Notes: generated from the letters alone by a model not told the origin. A stretch of DNA of 64,000 bases from Anoplolepis gracilipes (GCF_047496725.1 NC_132981.1:4430001-4494000); one strand, 5' to 3'. Counted from the stretch's first letter, positions 49,403 to 62,153 are shown. Program-made: numbers and translations.

Positions 49403-52400
49403 TGCAGCAGCCCTTAGAAATGATAACTATTACGAAACATCTTCTCCAAATAATTAAACTGAGCTAAACCTAAATAACTGAATCTAAAAGTGAAGAAAAA
49501 GACACATCTATCAATTATGATGGAATATCAATTATGATAGAAATGCTGTCGTCTATTGATTTATAGATATATTAGTTCGTTAATAAAAAGCTTCGTTATT
49601 ATTATTATTTTACATATCGTAAGCCGATATCTTGATCTAGTCAATGATAGTAAAATGGTTTGCTGTATACATTATATTATTTATGTTTTACCACTAGTAT
49701 AAAATTTAAAACTGCGTGTAATGTATGCAGGTCGCAAGCCACAAATCATAGATACAATTAATATAGTGGAAGTGTAAACTCAGAATGTGTATAACAAACA
49801 AAGACAAATTTATATAGAATAGTTCTACAATAGTGTTTCAAAACAATATCCCGCGAAATGTTTGCTGCAATTTCATGGAAAACTTTCTTCTCTGTATAAA
49901 ACACAGAAAATTAGACACATGTATATAAACTGTTAGATATTTTTAAATTTTAAATATTTAAAAAAACTTAAATGTTTAAATATTATTAAGTTATATATTT
50001 ATATAAAATTTTATTTCATACTTTTTGCTTACAATTTAATTATCGTCAAAACTATTTTCAAGCTCCAAGTAAATGTTTAAGATTGGCAAAAAGATTGTAT
50101 AATTGTAAGTGACTATAACTTGATTATATTAAACATATTTCCTTATTACACATTAATTAATTAAAATTTAATCTAAATACGTAAAAAATATTGTTTGATA
50201 TTGACGTAAATTTTAAATGTATATTTCATCCAAACAAAAAATGTACACATACAGAAATAAATTTATTAATGATAAAAAATGAATATCTTTTTACATTGTT
50301 ATTTAACATAATACAAAAAACTTTCTTTATGATCGCGCGTCTACGATTTGTATCTTGCAGCCTGCATATATTGCGAAAAATACGTTATATTGACGCTATA
50401 ATTAACAGAATTAAATAAGGCAAATATATATTTTACCGACTACGATTGTACATGCAAGCAAAGTCTTTCAAAGGATGCCTACAACAGTATTATTGTTAAT
50501 TCGTACAGGGTGTAATGTAAAAAGCAGTCATCAGTAGTAGTGATATATTTTTGAATAAATTTAGGAAAGATTATATAATTCTTAACGCAAAAAATGAAAT
50601 CAATATCGAAATCACTAATTGCAATTTTTGAATTCTTAACATCAAATATTGTAGCCATATTAAGCTTTAAAATTAAAGTTTTAGTTAAAATAATATTGCT
50701 TTTAAATTAACATTACAAGATTTTACACATGCTTGAAATTTATCAGAAAGAATCTAATTTCAAATGTTAAATAATTTTTGTATTTTTTGTATTTAAAATA
50801 ACATAAATAATACAACTTTATTGTTAAGGAAAAATCGATTCAGAGTTTATAAAAAAATGCATCTCTACTATTAAGCTTTTATAAAACACCCTGTATAAGT
50901 CCAATGTGTAGATGGCAAGAGATTTATTTTTAATTTATGGATATATATCGGAGCAATTATACGACAATATGATTTCACGTCCTCTACTTCGAGAAATAAA
51001 GAATATGGGGAGCAGGTGATGTGTAAGCTAAGATTGAATAATGTATAAAAATATTTAGTGTATCGTAACACATAGATAGGAATTATATTTTTCTCTGAAT
51101 GTTAATCGATAATGTTATTGTAGATACACGATTATGTTCTCAATCATTGTTCATATCATTTTATTTTCGTCTTTGAGCGAAAATTATCAATGTTGAAGAG
51201 TGACCATTCATGTGGCCAACTGGTTGCGTTCAACAGGATAAAATTTAATTTTCTTATTTTACTGACAATGAGACACTTTGCTCAGTCTCTTTCGCGTGAT
51301 TCTTATTTAAAATATTTTGCTCTTTATATTTAATTCTTATTTCTAGATATATTTTTGAAATCTTAAAAAGACACTCTCATAATTATTATATTAATAAGAA
51401 TACAAATAAATTCCTCTCTGGTGAAAATTGTAACTTACTAATTTCAAATCACGCAATATGTGAAATTTATGTTGCTATGTACCTATGTTTGTTGCATATC
51501 TTGTTATAAAACAATAAATTGCTTCAGGCTCTAATATTTCTATAGTCCACAATGTTTTATTCATGTCCTATCTTTAATTATGTTATAAATGTAGAAATGC
51601 GAAATATTGATAAATATAATTAAATATGTAAAACTGGTTGGAAGTCGCAATTTTCCTTCCATTTGATGTTATTGTAAATCTTACTGAATCCGTCAAAAAA
51701 TTGAGTGAGAAAGCTTATAAAACTTATAAACCCTATTAAAACTATAATAAAAATATTACAAATTCTGATTGTAATTCACATAAACAATAATCAATAAATG
51801 GCTGTCATGAATAATTTGTAATTACATATTTTCTAAACACATTATAAGTACCCATAAATTTATATTCATTTAGCATACATGTAAATTTATGAAAAAAGAA
51901 TATATATGTATTATGTACATGTTCACGTATATATATTTATAATTATATTTTTGCTAATAAATTATATTATATTATATTAAAATTAAGAAGATAGTAAAAA
52001 ATATTAATAAGCATTATTGAAAAATTACAATATGCGTCTATTTGAAATCATGAATCATTTGAGAAAAATTCAAATAAACAGATTAAAATTGTAATAAATA
52101 TAATACAATTGATTGAAAATGACATAAGAGTTCACGCAAAAAAGATGTTATTTCTCGATTTATAGACTGATCTGTTATAATAAATATATCTATCGTAATA
52201 AATATATTATAACAAATATTTAACTATTTTCTTTTTCCAATACTTTTAAATAATCTCTCTTTATTATCAATTTCATATATTAAAAACAAAGCCACGTATA
52301 TGCAATATGTAAGAACATATCTTCTTTAAAAATTATTTTTAAAAAATAAATTTGAAAATTGATATGTACTATATTCAATACAAAGTAAAAATAGCATAGG

Positions 52401-52417
52401 ATACCTCACAAAGAAAC

Positions 52418-52450
<33 letters not shown>

Positions 52451-54026
52451 ACTGACCTGTACAATAAATTGTTGATGTAGCAATGAACGGCATAAGGTGA
52501 TATTTGTATGAAGATGTCCAAGTCATTCGTAACGTCCTCACAGTAATTGTTACATCTGTACATAAATAAGTACATTAAAAAATTAATTTTATGTCAAAAA
52601 TAATTTCTTTCAAAACAATTAATTTTATAAAGTCAGGATTATTATTTAAATATTATAATGATATATATGTTGCTGATGGATTAAACATTATATATGTCTT
52701 GCTTGTCATATTAAAGAATTAAATTATTCATACTTATTTAAATTATTCATACTTACTTAAATTATTCATACTTAAAAAAGAAAAAAACTTAATAAAAAAA
52801 ATTACTAACTTGAGTATTTTAAAAATTGTAAATTTGTTGTAATAAAATCAAAGTAAAATCAGTACAATTTTTTAAAGATTAACATCTATTAAACCCATTA
52901 AAAGTTTATAAAGTTTTTAATAAAAGTTCATACATATTTAATTTACTAAAAAATATGTAATTAAAAATTAATATATTACATTTTCATATATATTTGATTT
53001 TACAATTAGATACGTATATTTACTTACACATATATATATACATTGTCTTCTTTTATTTATATTAATAGTTTATAATGATTGTTATTATTTTTAGCTAGTA
53101 AAAGTTAATATATTGACAATTATCGCTAAAAAATCTGAAAATAATTAATAAAAATTATATCTGCAACATTAAAAAATCAATATAATGTAGAACTTTAGAA
53201 AAATCAGAAATGATTGAAAATGATTTATTTAATATATTATTCACACACGTTTGGGATTTATCTATTGTTTGATTAATAATTAAACTACAAATTTATACAA
53301 ATTTATATTTTAAGAAATAAACAGAAAAATAGAAGCAAGTTCATAATACATTTTATCACATAGAAAATTTTTTGTAAAACATTGTGTTAATCTTTTAATT
53401 CTTTTATTTATTTATTTTTGAAAATAATAATATTCATAATAAAATAATTATCAATTATATACATATTTTAAACCTAATACACTCCTCGTGTGAGAGATCA
53501 ATCATCTGACAATGAGTGAAAACTTTAACTTTTGCATCTTCTATGGTCCTATAATAATATATATTAGTTGCTTTACAAAAACTATATATCATTATAAAAA
53601 AAATTTATACTATATCGGGTTATATCACTAGATGTGCAATAAATCATGGAAGTACACATTTAATTATAGAAATGTTACACATGGATTTATCTACAAGATA
53701 TCATAAATTAAAAATAAGGAATAAATTTAAAAGATAGTTTCCCTGGCAAAATTTTTATGTGCTGTATAATGCACTACTTGATCAAAATAAAATTTCTCCA
53801 AAATATAGAATTGGAATATAAATATATACTTTATAAGATATGTAATTTGTTACATGGTGCAGCCGATTATCTGCTCCGAAAAAATCACTCAATTTCTAGC
53901 TTTTAAAATTTTAGCTTAATATATATCTCATAAAACTAATAAATAGTCTCACAAGTTTATTCACAAAATGATGTTATTGCGAATAATCGCGTTTATTTCG
54001 CTCGATTATCTCTTTGTCGGCTTACC
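47544..54026 (-). CDS. Unrecognised split gene interleaved antisense with Tk (incomplete model)
   Basis: Exon fragments read leftwards from the E2F/CCAAT promoter. An apparently noncoding first exon ends at 54026 (CGCAG|GTAAGC). An exon ending at 53854 supplies CACC-AT. The next exon, 53474-53548, begins G and completes a split ATG, then reads ACC ATA GAA (MTIEDAKVKVFTHCQMIDLS). Exon 52457-52555 continues in phase (CNNYCEDVTNDLDIFIQISP) and has a CAG|GTCAGT donor. After a gap, exon 48614-48733 (includes ELLKQTLASLLFRSRQEDNP) joins in phase to the last exon, 47544-47698 (includes FGKLLLRVLSVGDELYRLSS), which ends in TGA. A weak exon at 50345-50395 (VNITYFSQYMQAARYK) may fill part of the gap. 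The fragments are cysteine- and tyrosine-containing; I know no family for them. The last two exons lie in Tk introns on the opposite strand. Individual exons are fairly convincing; whether they form one transcript is not shown. Confidence 0.5.
47828..48061 (+). other. Tk: Tk exon with the two divergent C-terminal peptides
   Basis: The exon starts after GAGCAG at 47827. Its two leading bases complete a glycine codon with the single G at the end of the previous exon. It encodes SPFRYFEMRGKK followed directly by NPRWELRGMFVGVRGKK. Two usable donors exist: TTC|GTAAGTGTG after 48000 (phase 0) and TTAG|GTAATT after 48061 (phase 1). Confidence 0.85.
48614..48733 (-). other. Penultimate coding exon of the antisense gene
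   Basis: It reads in one open frame from an AAG acceptor to a CCCG|GTATAC donor, with ELLKQTLASLLF and QLCFKCHLVP recognisable. GC content is clearly above the flanks. It lies between the last two Tk coding exons, on the opposite strand. Confidence 0.5.
49582..49587 (+). terminator. Candidate Tk poly(A) signal AATAAA
   Basis: AATAAA lies about 180 nt downstream of the proposed last Tk coding exon, on the same strand. The motif is common in AT-rich DNA, so position is the only support. Confidence 0.35.
50506..50893. mobile_element. Mariner-like MITE with CAGGGTGT inverted termini
   Basis: The left end reads TA-CAGGGTGTaatgtaAAAAGC and the right end is its near inverse (GCTTTTATAAAACACCCTG-TA). 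The element is 388 bp, is flanked by TA dinucleotides (50504-50505 and 50894-50895) and has no coding capacity. Short CAGGG termini with TA target duplication fit a non-autonomous Tc1/mariner derivative. It inserts in the gap of the antisense gene model. Confidence 0.7.
52719..52775. repeat. 19-bp tandem repeat, three copies
   Basis: TTAAATTATTCATACTTA plus one variable base (T, C, A) occurs three times head to tail. Confidence 0.9.
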
Positions 54027-54069
54027 TGCGAAAATTATCACAGCTGAAAATCTTTGCTTCCTTACGATA

Positions 54070-54160
54070 GGACGATCCCGCGCAAAAGAGGAAAAGGGAC
54101 GCGCTGCAAAAGCGCGCGTAGTATTTTTGGCGCCGAAATTTCCTTCTTCTGATTGGTCAA
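54070..54160. promoter_or_regulatory. Divergent CpG-rich promoter with E2F-like and CCAAT sites
   Basis: TCCCGCGCAAAA at 54076-54087 is the exact reverse complement of the E2F consensus core TTTTGCGCGGGA. A second E2F-like site, TTTGGCGCCGAAA, lies at 54126-54138, and an inverted CCAAT box (ATTGG) at 54152-54156. The block sits between the TRIC start (54683) and a strong - strand donor (CGCAG|GTAAGC at 54026), so it could drive transcription both ways. Promoter activity is inferred from motifs only. Confidence 0.5.
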
Positions 54161-54682
54161 TCGAACAAAGTACTTGTAGCGCCAAGTCGAACACGCAAGC
54201 GATTCCTAAACAGAATGTTTCAACTGTATAAAAACGGCATTATACATAGCAAACTTGATTCTAAATATATTACAAGTACGCAAAGGACCGATAAAATAAA
54301 AGAATTTAATGACTGATTATTTGATCTAAACGAAAAAATCGCTCGATTATTCTCTCTTGAAACATACCTGTTGGAGCCTTCCGTGCAGTCACTCGGTCAC
54401 TTGTCGCCATCTACGCGAGGGAATCGAAGAAGCTAGATGCAAATTTTCTACCCGGTCGGTAAAGAGGGATCCGCTCTTTTTTACTCTCTAATTTCTGCTG
54501 CTAGGTTTGGTTAGTCTAGCAGACGACGGGACGGACGGCTGACCGTAGCAGACAGCGCATAACTAGCGTCGCTCGCGGGCGGGCGTTTGGCAGCGGACGT
54601 TTGAATCGGAAGTTGAGATTCGTACAAGTCGGGGAGTTTGTCGTTTGCTAAACGAGAGAGCGGAACACCAGCAGTGTTCGCG

Positions 54683-55434
54683 ATGGATCCCGAGGCGTTC
54701 CTGGACATGGCCAATCAGGTCATCAAGCTGAAAATGTTCCCGTATTTCGACATAGCGCACTGCGTACTGTGCACGCTGCACGTCAGGGAGGATCTGGGAC
54801 CCGGTAAGCTCGCCGTTTCTAAATTTATAATCGCTCTTTACGCGCGGGCAGCTCCGAATGCCGCCGACTCTCTCGGGGAATAGCTCCTCGCGACCTCGCT
54901 TATTCCCGAGACGACGATATCACGTCGTCCCACGCTGCCGCGATGTTTTATATTTACCGACGCGTGATCTCTCTCTCTCTCTCTTTTTTCCTCTCTTTCT
55001 CTCTCGCTCTTCATCGAATTTTTTTTCACGTAAGAGCGCGAGATAATAACCGGTAACCGGTCTGATCTCTCTAAACATCCAGATACCGATTCTTCCTTTG
55101 TCTTATGTCGAGAGATAAAATCAAAACATACTCCAATAATGAATATTTTAATGGACTTGAAACACATATATGATGAATAATGATTCGTAAATTATATATA
55201 TTTTCCGAAGTTTCGTGAAACATAAAGCTGATTGATGTTCGTGATATCACATTGATAATATTAATGTTTGACCGGAAAGAAATATTTATATCGATTCGCT
55301 TATAAATTATTTTGGCATGTAATAGAGCTGTCACGACGGTACGAGACTTCTTTTAAACGTGTTCTTAATAATTCTAAGAATTATCAAATGTCGAAATTTT
55401 ATTTTATATAACAATACTCATAAATTTATTATAT

Positions 55435-55495
<61 letters not shown>

Positions 55496-58224
55496 CTAAA
55501 TATTATAGTGGTTATTGCATAACTAAAGAAATATTTTAATATCTATTTGAGAAAATTTGTAAGAAATTGTATGGTAAAAAATATCTATTATTTATTGTTT
55601 ACTTATGATTTTAATTATGGTATTATTAATTTGATGATATTTGCTATCTATTGTATCTGCATCTTTATATTTTTTTTCTCTTTTTATAATTGTAATTTGT
55701 ATTTGTATAAATGATTTAAATATCAAAATTATTAGATAATTATATAAAGTATATTATATTAAGAAAAATGTTTCAAAATCAAAATTGATCAAAATTAAGA
55801 GCTGATTTTATACTACTCTTTGGCACAATTATCATAATTTTATCCCAAGGCAATAACACAGACAACTTAGCTGATCTATTTCAGTATGCACCTTGCCACA
55901 CATATACAGCTACAGTCAGACTATCCAAAATAAAGGCTCTTTCAAAAGCAGCTTCTCTAAAATATGTTAATTTACATTAAAAAATTTTTTATTAATTGTT
56001 TTGATTTCTAAATCTTGTTAAACTTTTTATTGGTGTTTTTTATTGTCTGTAAAAAAAAGTTTGCCTGTCTTATTTATTTAAATAAAATTATATACATAGA
56101 ATTTGAATAAAATAAAATAAAATTTAACAATGTTAATGTCTCCTAATTTTAATATTTATATATTTATTATTGATCATTGATCTATGATGTATATTAGATG
56201 TATATTAACAAACGTGCATATTAGATACAAAAGTGTTCTTTTTTTAAAAGAGAAATAATTTTAAATGAAATAAAAAGTATAAGAATTCAACAAAATTATT
56301 TATTTATCTCCAAGATAAATGTTTTGTATCAAAATATTCCTTTTTTTATAATTATATACATAGTACTTTTCAATAGCATTATTTTTACTCATGACCCCTT
56401 TAAGTTTATATATTGTATAAATATGTGTTATATAGACTTGTAAGGATTCTTTAACTGACTTATCTCAAAGACAATATACATCTTTAACATTCCACAATAT
56501 AATAACATTGTATTTGAAATATACATCTCAAAAATTTACAAAAAAAGATCCAAAAAAATATTTTGCATATAATTTTTAAATTTATATTCTTGCATATATT
56601 CTTAAATTATGCTATAATTTTAGGTAATTATTTTTTGTAACATATGTGTGCATGTGTGTAAGTGTTGTAATAAATAAAAATAAATAAACATAAAAAATTA
56701 GACTTTTATATATAATAAATTTTAAAAAAAATAATATAATAATTGTAATAACATATAATTATAATATAATAATTGTAATAATATAATATATATAATTGAT
56801 GCAATATGTTTTTTTCAGGTGCACAAGCATTTTCTCGCAAACATCCTTTATCATGTTGGCTCTCTACAATGTTGGTCGTTTTCGCAAGCGGTATGCTATG
56901 CAATGGATTATTAGGAGAACCTATTCTTGCACCTCTGAAAAATACACCACAAGTGATAGTCGCAACTGTTGTTTGGTCGGTAATGACTGTGTGCTTTCGT
57001 ATAGTACTTTGTGTTTTATAAAATCTATTATTTATTTACAAAAAAAAGTTATCAATTTTGCAAAAATTAACCAAAGTAAATATAAATTTTTTAGGTATGT
57101 GATATTTTACACGCCATTTGACATTGGTTATAAGGTAGCCAAATTTTTACCAGTAAAGATAGTATGTGCTGCTATGAAGGAAATTTATAGGTAAGTAAAC
57201 ATCAATATTTCTGTACTTTTGAAAGATTTTAACTTTTTCTTTTTTTATGTTTTATATATTTATATGTAGAAAAACACTATTATTTATTATCTGTGTTAGG
57301 AAATAATAGATATAAAAAATATAAAATTATAAAAATAAGATTTTAATTTAGCATATTTTAAGTAAATTATTTATGTACAAAAATATTTTATATAAAATTT
57401 TATATTATTACAGGTGTAAAAAGGTATATGATGGAGTGACTCATGCAGGAAAACTTTATCCAAATGCATATCTTATTATGATATTGATTGGAACACTCAA
57501 AGGTTGGTCATAAAATATTAATATATGTCGGAGTGCATATCACATTATTGGAAAATGAATTATACATAAAGGCATATTCTACAAAATCTACAATTATGTA
57601 AAAATTAATACAGTATATAATTCATGTCCATAGGTAATGGAGCTGGATTTACAAAATTGTTTGAGCGTCTTATACGTGGTGTATGGACACCAACTGCAAT
57701 GGAATTCATGCAACCTAGTTTGTATGTAAATTTATAATTTACGTGAATAAACACATATATATATTTAATATATATATTCCAGTTTTTAACTGACAAACAA
57801 ACGTAATAATGTTAAATCATAATTTTTTTACAGCCCTACCAAAGCATCTATGGTTGCATCGATTATCTTTGTATTAGATAAAAAGACTGATCTCATTTCT
57901 GCGCCTCATGCTCTTGTGTACTTCGGCATTGTTATCTTCTTTGTCTACTTCAAGGTAATGTCTATATCGTAAATCTCTTCTTAAATATTCAATGTATTTC
58001 AATGTAATTCTATATATTCAATATTGTTAAGACAAGACACAATAGATATTGACAATATTATTTTCCAGTTATCATCCATTTTACTCGGCATTCATGATCC
58101 ATTTGTGCCATTTGAAAATTTGTTCTGCGCCTTATTCTTGGGAGGAATTTGGGACTCATTAGCTAAATTGTTAGGTCGTGGTCAAGCCAAAGACGAAAAA
58201 ACGGACGCAAAGAAAACAAATTAA
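54683..58224 (+). CDS. TMEM38: Trimeric intracellular cation channel (TRIC / TMEM38)
   Basis: TRIC channels are ER/SR membrane monovalent cation channels that provide counter-ion flow during calcium release. Exons are 54683-54803, 56819-56975, 57095-57190, 57414-57502, 57634-57721, 57834-57954 and 58069-58224, giving 828 nt (275 aa plus stop), close to the usual family length. The protein begins MDPEAFLDMANQVIKLKM. It contains the family block FLPVKIVCAAMKEIYRCKKV, whose basic residues correspond to the lipid-binding KEIYR..KK segment, then GTLKGNGAGF and several hydrophobic membrane segments. It ends in a lysine-rich cytosolic tail. The ATG at 54683 is the first in frame and has good context (TTCGCGATGG). 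The exon 2 donor must be GTCGGT at 56976, not the better-looking GTAATG four bases on, because only the former restores the conserved VVWYVIFYTPFD reading. Confidence 0.95.
55438..55493. repeat. (AT)n microsatellite in TRIC intron 1
   Basis: About 55 bp of pure AT within the 2-kb first TRIC intron. Confidence 0.9.
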
Positions 58225-59859
58225 ATAATAGTATGTAAGAGAAACATATTATTAATTTTTAAATATTATAAAACTCATATATCAAAATATAAATTGAATC
58301 TTATATATCATTTTTTTTTTCAGAAAAGTATTATCTTATCACCACCATCCACTACTTAAAAAGTGATGAACTAAAACTATTTTAAGCTAGTCAGATGAAC
58401 ACATGGGTTATATATGTATGACTCTTGACAGATCATCAAATATTGGAGAAAAGTACAATAATTTAATATATACATATACATATATACTTTAAGAGTGGAA
58501 ATTATTCAGAGTGTCTTGTAAAAATGTCATCAGTATTATATATACAAAGTTTAATTGATGTTACCTCTATAAATATTTCATATTTTATTCTTTCTTTCGT
58601 TATGCATCTTCAAGTTGACAAAGAAATTTTGTCGTGTAAAACTTTAGTAATTATAAATATGACAGTATTTACATATTATTTAATCTGAATTGGATATTGT
58701 TAAAAATGATAAGATATATTGATTGGTTTAAGCAGCAAGCACCAGAAATGTGTTCCCATTTGATAGTACATCTTGTGTAACGTTGATTTATTAAAAACAG
58801 TTGATTTATTAAAATTTATCAAATTATTTTGTAATACAATATGCAATTTTTAATATATTGTATAAATACATGATTGATATATTCTAATGATTTGAAGCAT
58901 GCATCTTAATAAATATACTGAATTGTTTTATTTACTCGTTATATAAGATTTATACAGAGAAATATAATCACGGCACATAATTAATTGATAAATTATTATT
59001 TCAATGTCAAATGTTAAATGATTATATCATTGATTTGTAAATCATATAAAATTCAAACTTCAATAGCACATATGTAAAAACGGACAGTGGAAAAAAGATG
59101 TCTTTTATACAATTTTATCAAATTCAAATATTGATAAACGAAAAATATTGATACTGTATACTATATATATATCATATAAGCGCGTTTACTTTAATTCTCG
59201 GCAAGTATTGTATACTTCCGCAATTAGAAACATCCATATTCTAATTGTGAAAAATATACATTTTCATGTAATAAAATAGGACTTGAATTAAAAATCGTTA
59301 TTTATTATCTTAACAAAAGGCTTTAATTTTAATACTTACTTACCCAACTTTAAAATTTATATGTAAAATATCATTTTTGCAAATATGAAATATGACAAAA
59401 TTGGAATGACATTAATTATAGAAAAATTATTTACATATATATTTGTAACATTATATATGAATCAGTCCGTTTTTAAATACCTAAATGAGTTTACATATGA
59501 TGAAATATTGATTTTATAGTAATCTAAAGATTAAAATATTAGCTTTAATCTTTAATCAAATTTGAATTATTTGATATTGAAAAAATTTGTGTTTTTTTGT
59601 TTACATCCTAAAATCTATAAAACAAAAAGATTATATAGATAATTAGTTATAAATCAGGATATATACATATATAATTTAATTTTTTTATATAGTTATATAT
59701 TTTACTTGAAAATTTATTATCTGTATAATATGTACTGTAATATATACATAATATATATTACTTATATATCGAAATAAAAATTTAATTTTTTAAATAATAT
59801 AATTTAAACTTAAATATATTTGTGATTATACCAATCTCAATATTATTAAGATATAATCT
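58225..59859. other. Convergent 3' region between TRIC and MADF genes
   Basis: AT-rich TRIC 3' UTR and spacer. A weak acceptor at 58320 (TTTCAG) and a GTATGT donor at 58231 could allow an intron in the 3' UTR. Nothing else was seen. Confidence 0.5.
58908..58913 (+). terminator. Candidate TRIC poly(A) signal AATAAA
   Basis: AATAAA lies about 680 nt after the TRIC stop codon, in AT-rich sequence before the convergent MADF gene. No clear GT-rich element follows, so this is one of several possible 3' ends. Confidence 0.3.
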
Positions 59860-61388
59860 CTATTGCTTGTAGCAAAACCCATAGCCCTTATTTCTCTTGA
59901 TCTTTGTTAGTAATAAACATTCCTTTAATGTTAAACCACAATTACAAGTTTCATTTTTACACATTACTTTGCAATCGTTACAATCACAGCAACAGACTGT
60001 GTTGCCACTCCAATCCATTAATTTAGACTCTAAAGTTTTTAATCGCGCTTTTGTTATCAAATTTTGTATCTGTTTCTCCAATTCCACCACAGTTTCTAAA
60101 AAAAAAAAAATAATAAATTATGTTAATTCAATAATGACAATTACTTAATTTCATATTATGATCAACTTTACTTATGTCAATAGTTCGCAATTGAAAGGCT
60201 ACGGTTTTCCCAAATAAATCAAAGCTATCTTCAGTTTTTCTTCTACTATATACTTCTATAGAAATATCATCCATGTATGTGGAACGATCCTGTTACAAAA
60301 GATTTTATATTTTTCCCATCTATCCTCTTGAGAAATTGACAATTTAGATAACTTGCTGTTATTCAGCATGTAAACCTTTTTTCCTTTGTCGATGTCTGCA
60401 ATGTATTTTTCCTCCTACATAATATTAATTATTGAAAATATTTGCGTTATTATTAATATATATTTTTTTTCATATTTATGTCTAACATTAAACATATCCG
60501 TTTGCGTTTCGTTGTCTATCATAACACCGTTACTAATCTCTGTTGCTGCATCAATCGTTTGAATTCCTTCAGAAGGGATAAGAGCATCTTGCGGCTTCGA
60601 ATGGATTGTATCTCTACACTTGGAAAATATTATTGTAATTTTATTTTGCAATGCCTTAAAATTACACAAAATAAGTACATAAATAGCAAAGGACCTCAAT
60701 TTTAAACATAATTCAATCTCTTGAAGTTCACACGTTCCACAGATATCGTTTGAACAAACTGCTTTATCGTTTGATCTCTCAAGAGATGAATTCAAAAGAC
60801 TATCTTGAGTACTGATATCAATAAATTTTTGCTTATTGTTGTCTTGCTGCAAATATAAATTTACATATTTTTGTACCGTGAATATAATATAAAAATGACA
60901 TAACATTAAATATGAATGGAAATCACAATATTGGTTTTATAAAAGATTGTTATTTATCATCTTATATAATCACTACAATATTACATAAATATGGCGATCA
61001 AAGTTGTATAACAATTCTTTAAATAATTTTGTATTACATCATATACCTTTTTAAAATCATTATAGAAAGATGTTGGCATATATGGAAAAAAGAGTACATG
61101 CATTCTTTCAAACCATTCTGCTTTTGGTGCGTACAATTTTTCACAAAATATAGCTGCGGTGATTTTTGATAGTTCATAACAGTATTCCTTCTTTACATTT
61201 GTAATTCTCTCAATGCAATCACATATTGTTAATCCAGGAATATTAATGGAGTCTTTTATTTTCTTGTATGCTTTGTAACGTGACAATGTATTATTGAACT
61301 CAGGGTGGAATGGATTCCACAGACACTGATATTGCCCGTAGAGCGTTATTAATTTCTCAGTATCGTCTGCAGTCCATACATTTGGCAT
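59860..61388 (-). CDS. MADF (Myb/SANT-like) DNA-binding protein with Cys-rich tail
   Basis: Five phase-consistent exons are 61388-61047, 60846-60487, 60414-60376, 60289-60172 and 60095-59860, giving about 364 aa. The first exon opens MPNVWTADDTEKLITLYGQY and contains the WTADDTEKLI..Y....LW pattern and later conserved tryptophan of MADF domains, insect helix-turn-helix DNA-binding modules. The fourth exon carries DSFDLFGKTVAFQLRTIDI, which matches the C-terminal element common in MADF-type regulators. The last exon has a short alpha-helical stretch and then a cysteine cluster (CCCDCNDCKVMCKNETCNCG) that may bind zinc. The role is probably sequence-specific transcriptional regulation or transposon-derived DNA binding. 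The 39-nt third exon is the weakest part of the model. The gene is convergent with TRIC and head-on with nothing nearby. Confidence 0.8.
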
Positions 61389-62149
61389 TATTAATTAATA
61401 TAATTATGTTAAACCAAATAGGTTATTTAACCTTTCCAATTACAATATTATGTATATCAAAATATATTCAAATACTGATCATTTTACTCTTAAATTATCA
61501 AGCTGACATTTCTTGGAAGATGTGTGCTAACATAAAATATGTCACAAATATTACAATAAGCTTATTCATTGTATTGTTTGATTACAAATACACAGAAATT
61601 TTGAAGACATGGGAAAAAAATGAATGACATATAAAATAATTAAAAATAAATGAAAGTCTTTTGAGAGATCATATTTCAAGCTTCATTAATTACCTATTTC
61701 ATTACTTATTTCAAATATGTGTATAGCCTTATACATATTTCTTTTCATGCTATAACATACTAGAAGTATATAAATATAAATTGTCTGTAAATCTTTCTAC
61801 AATTTTCTGTAGCAATATCTTATGCAATTCCTGATTTATAATAGTGCTTATGTTAGTCGTTGTACATTTATTTTGATTTTATTGTTACAATTTCTATTTT
61901 CCTTACTGGCAATTATAATTTTTTAATCCTAGTTTCATAAATATTGGTCGTTTCATTAAGTTCAAGCGGTTTAAATAGGAAAATATTTCGCTTCTATTTT
62001 TAAATTTAAATAGCATTATTAAAAAATAATAAGCATTAGAATTGTTATATTATTAGGTACGTTTACGTCTAAAGCTACTATATTCAGTACTACATACTTT
62101 TACTGTAGCATATGGCAAGTTCATCATAATTTATATATGACAAATTCAA

Positions 62150-62153
<4 letters not shown>

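Noticed and set aside
50040..50105. Coding-like - strand patch QLYNLFANLKHLLGA
   Set aside because: It has a possible acceptor but no GT donor before its stop, so it does not fit the antisense gene.
50871..51071. 66-codon - strand frame
   Set aside because: Its end runs through the MITE terminus and no phased neighbour was found. A small part (EDVKSYCRIIAPIY) could still be an exon.
53968..54231. Overlapping + and - strand frames of 60-90 codons in the promoter block
   Set aside because: The - strand frame has no ATG and the + strand frame crosses CpG-rich promoter motifs. GC richness explains the lack of stops.
54638..54682. Upstream extension of the TRIC reading frame
   Set aside because: It begins with TTG, not ATG. 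The family start MDPEAFLD matches the ATG at 54683.
56796..57194. 132-codon frame across TRIC exons 2 and 3
   Set aside because: It reads through the intron in a shifted frame. The spliced frame matches the family.
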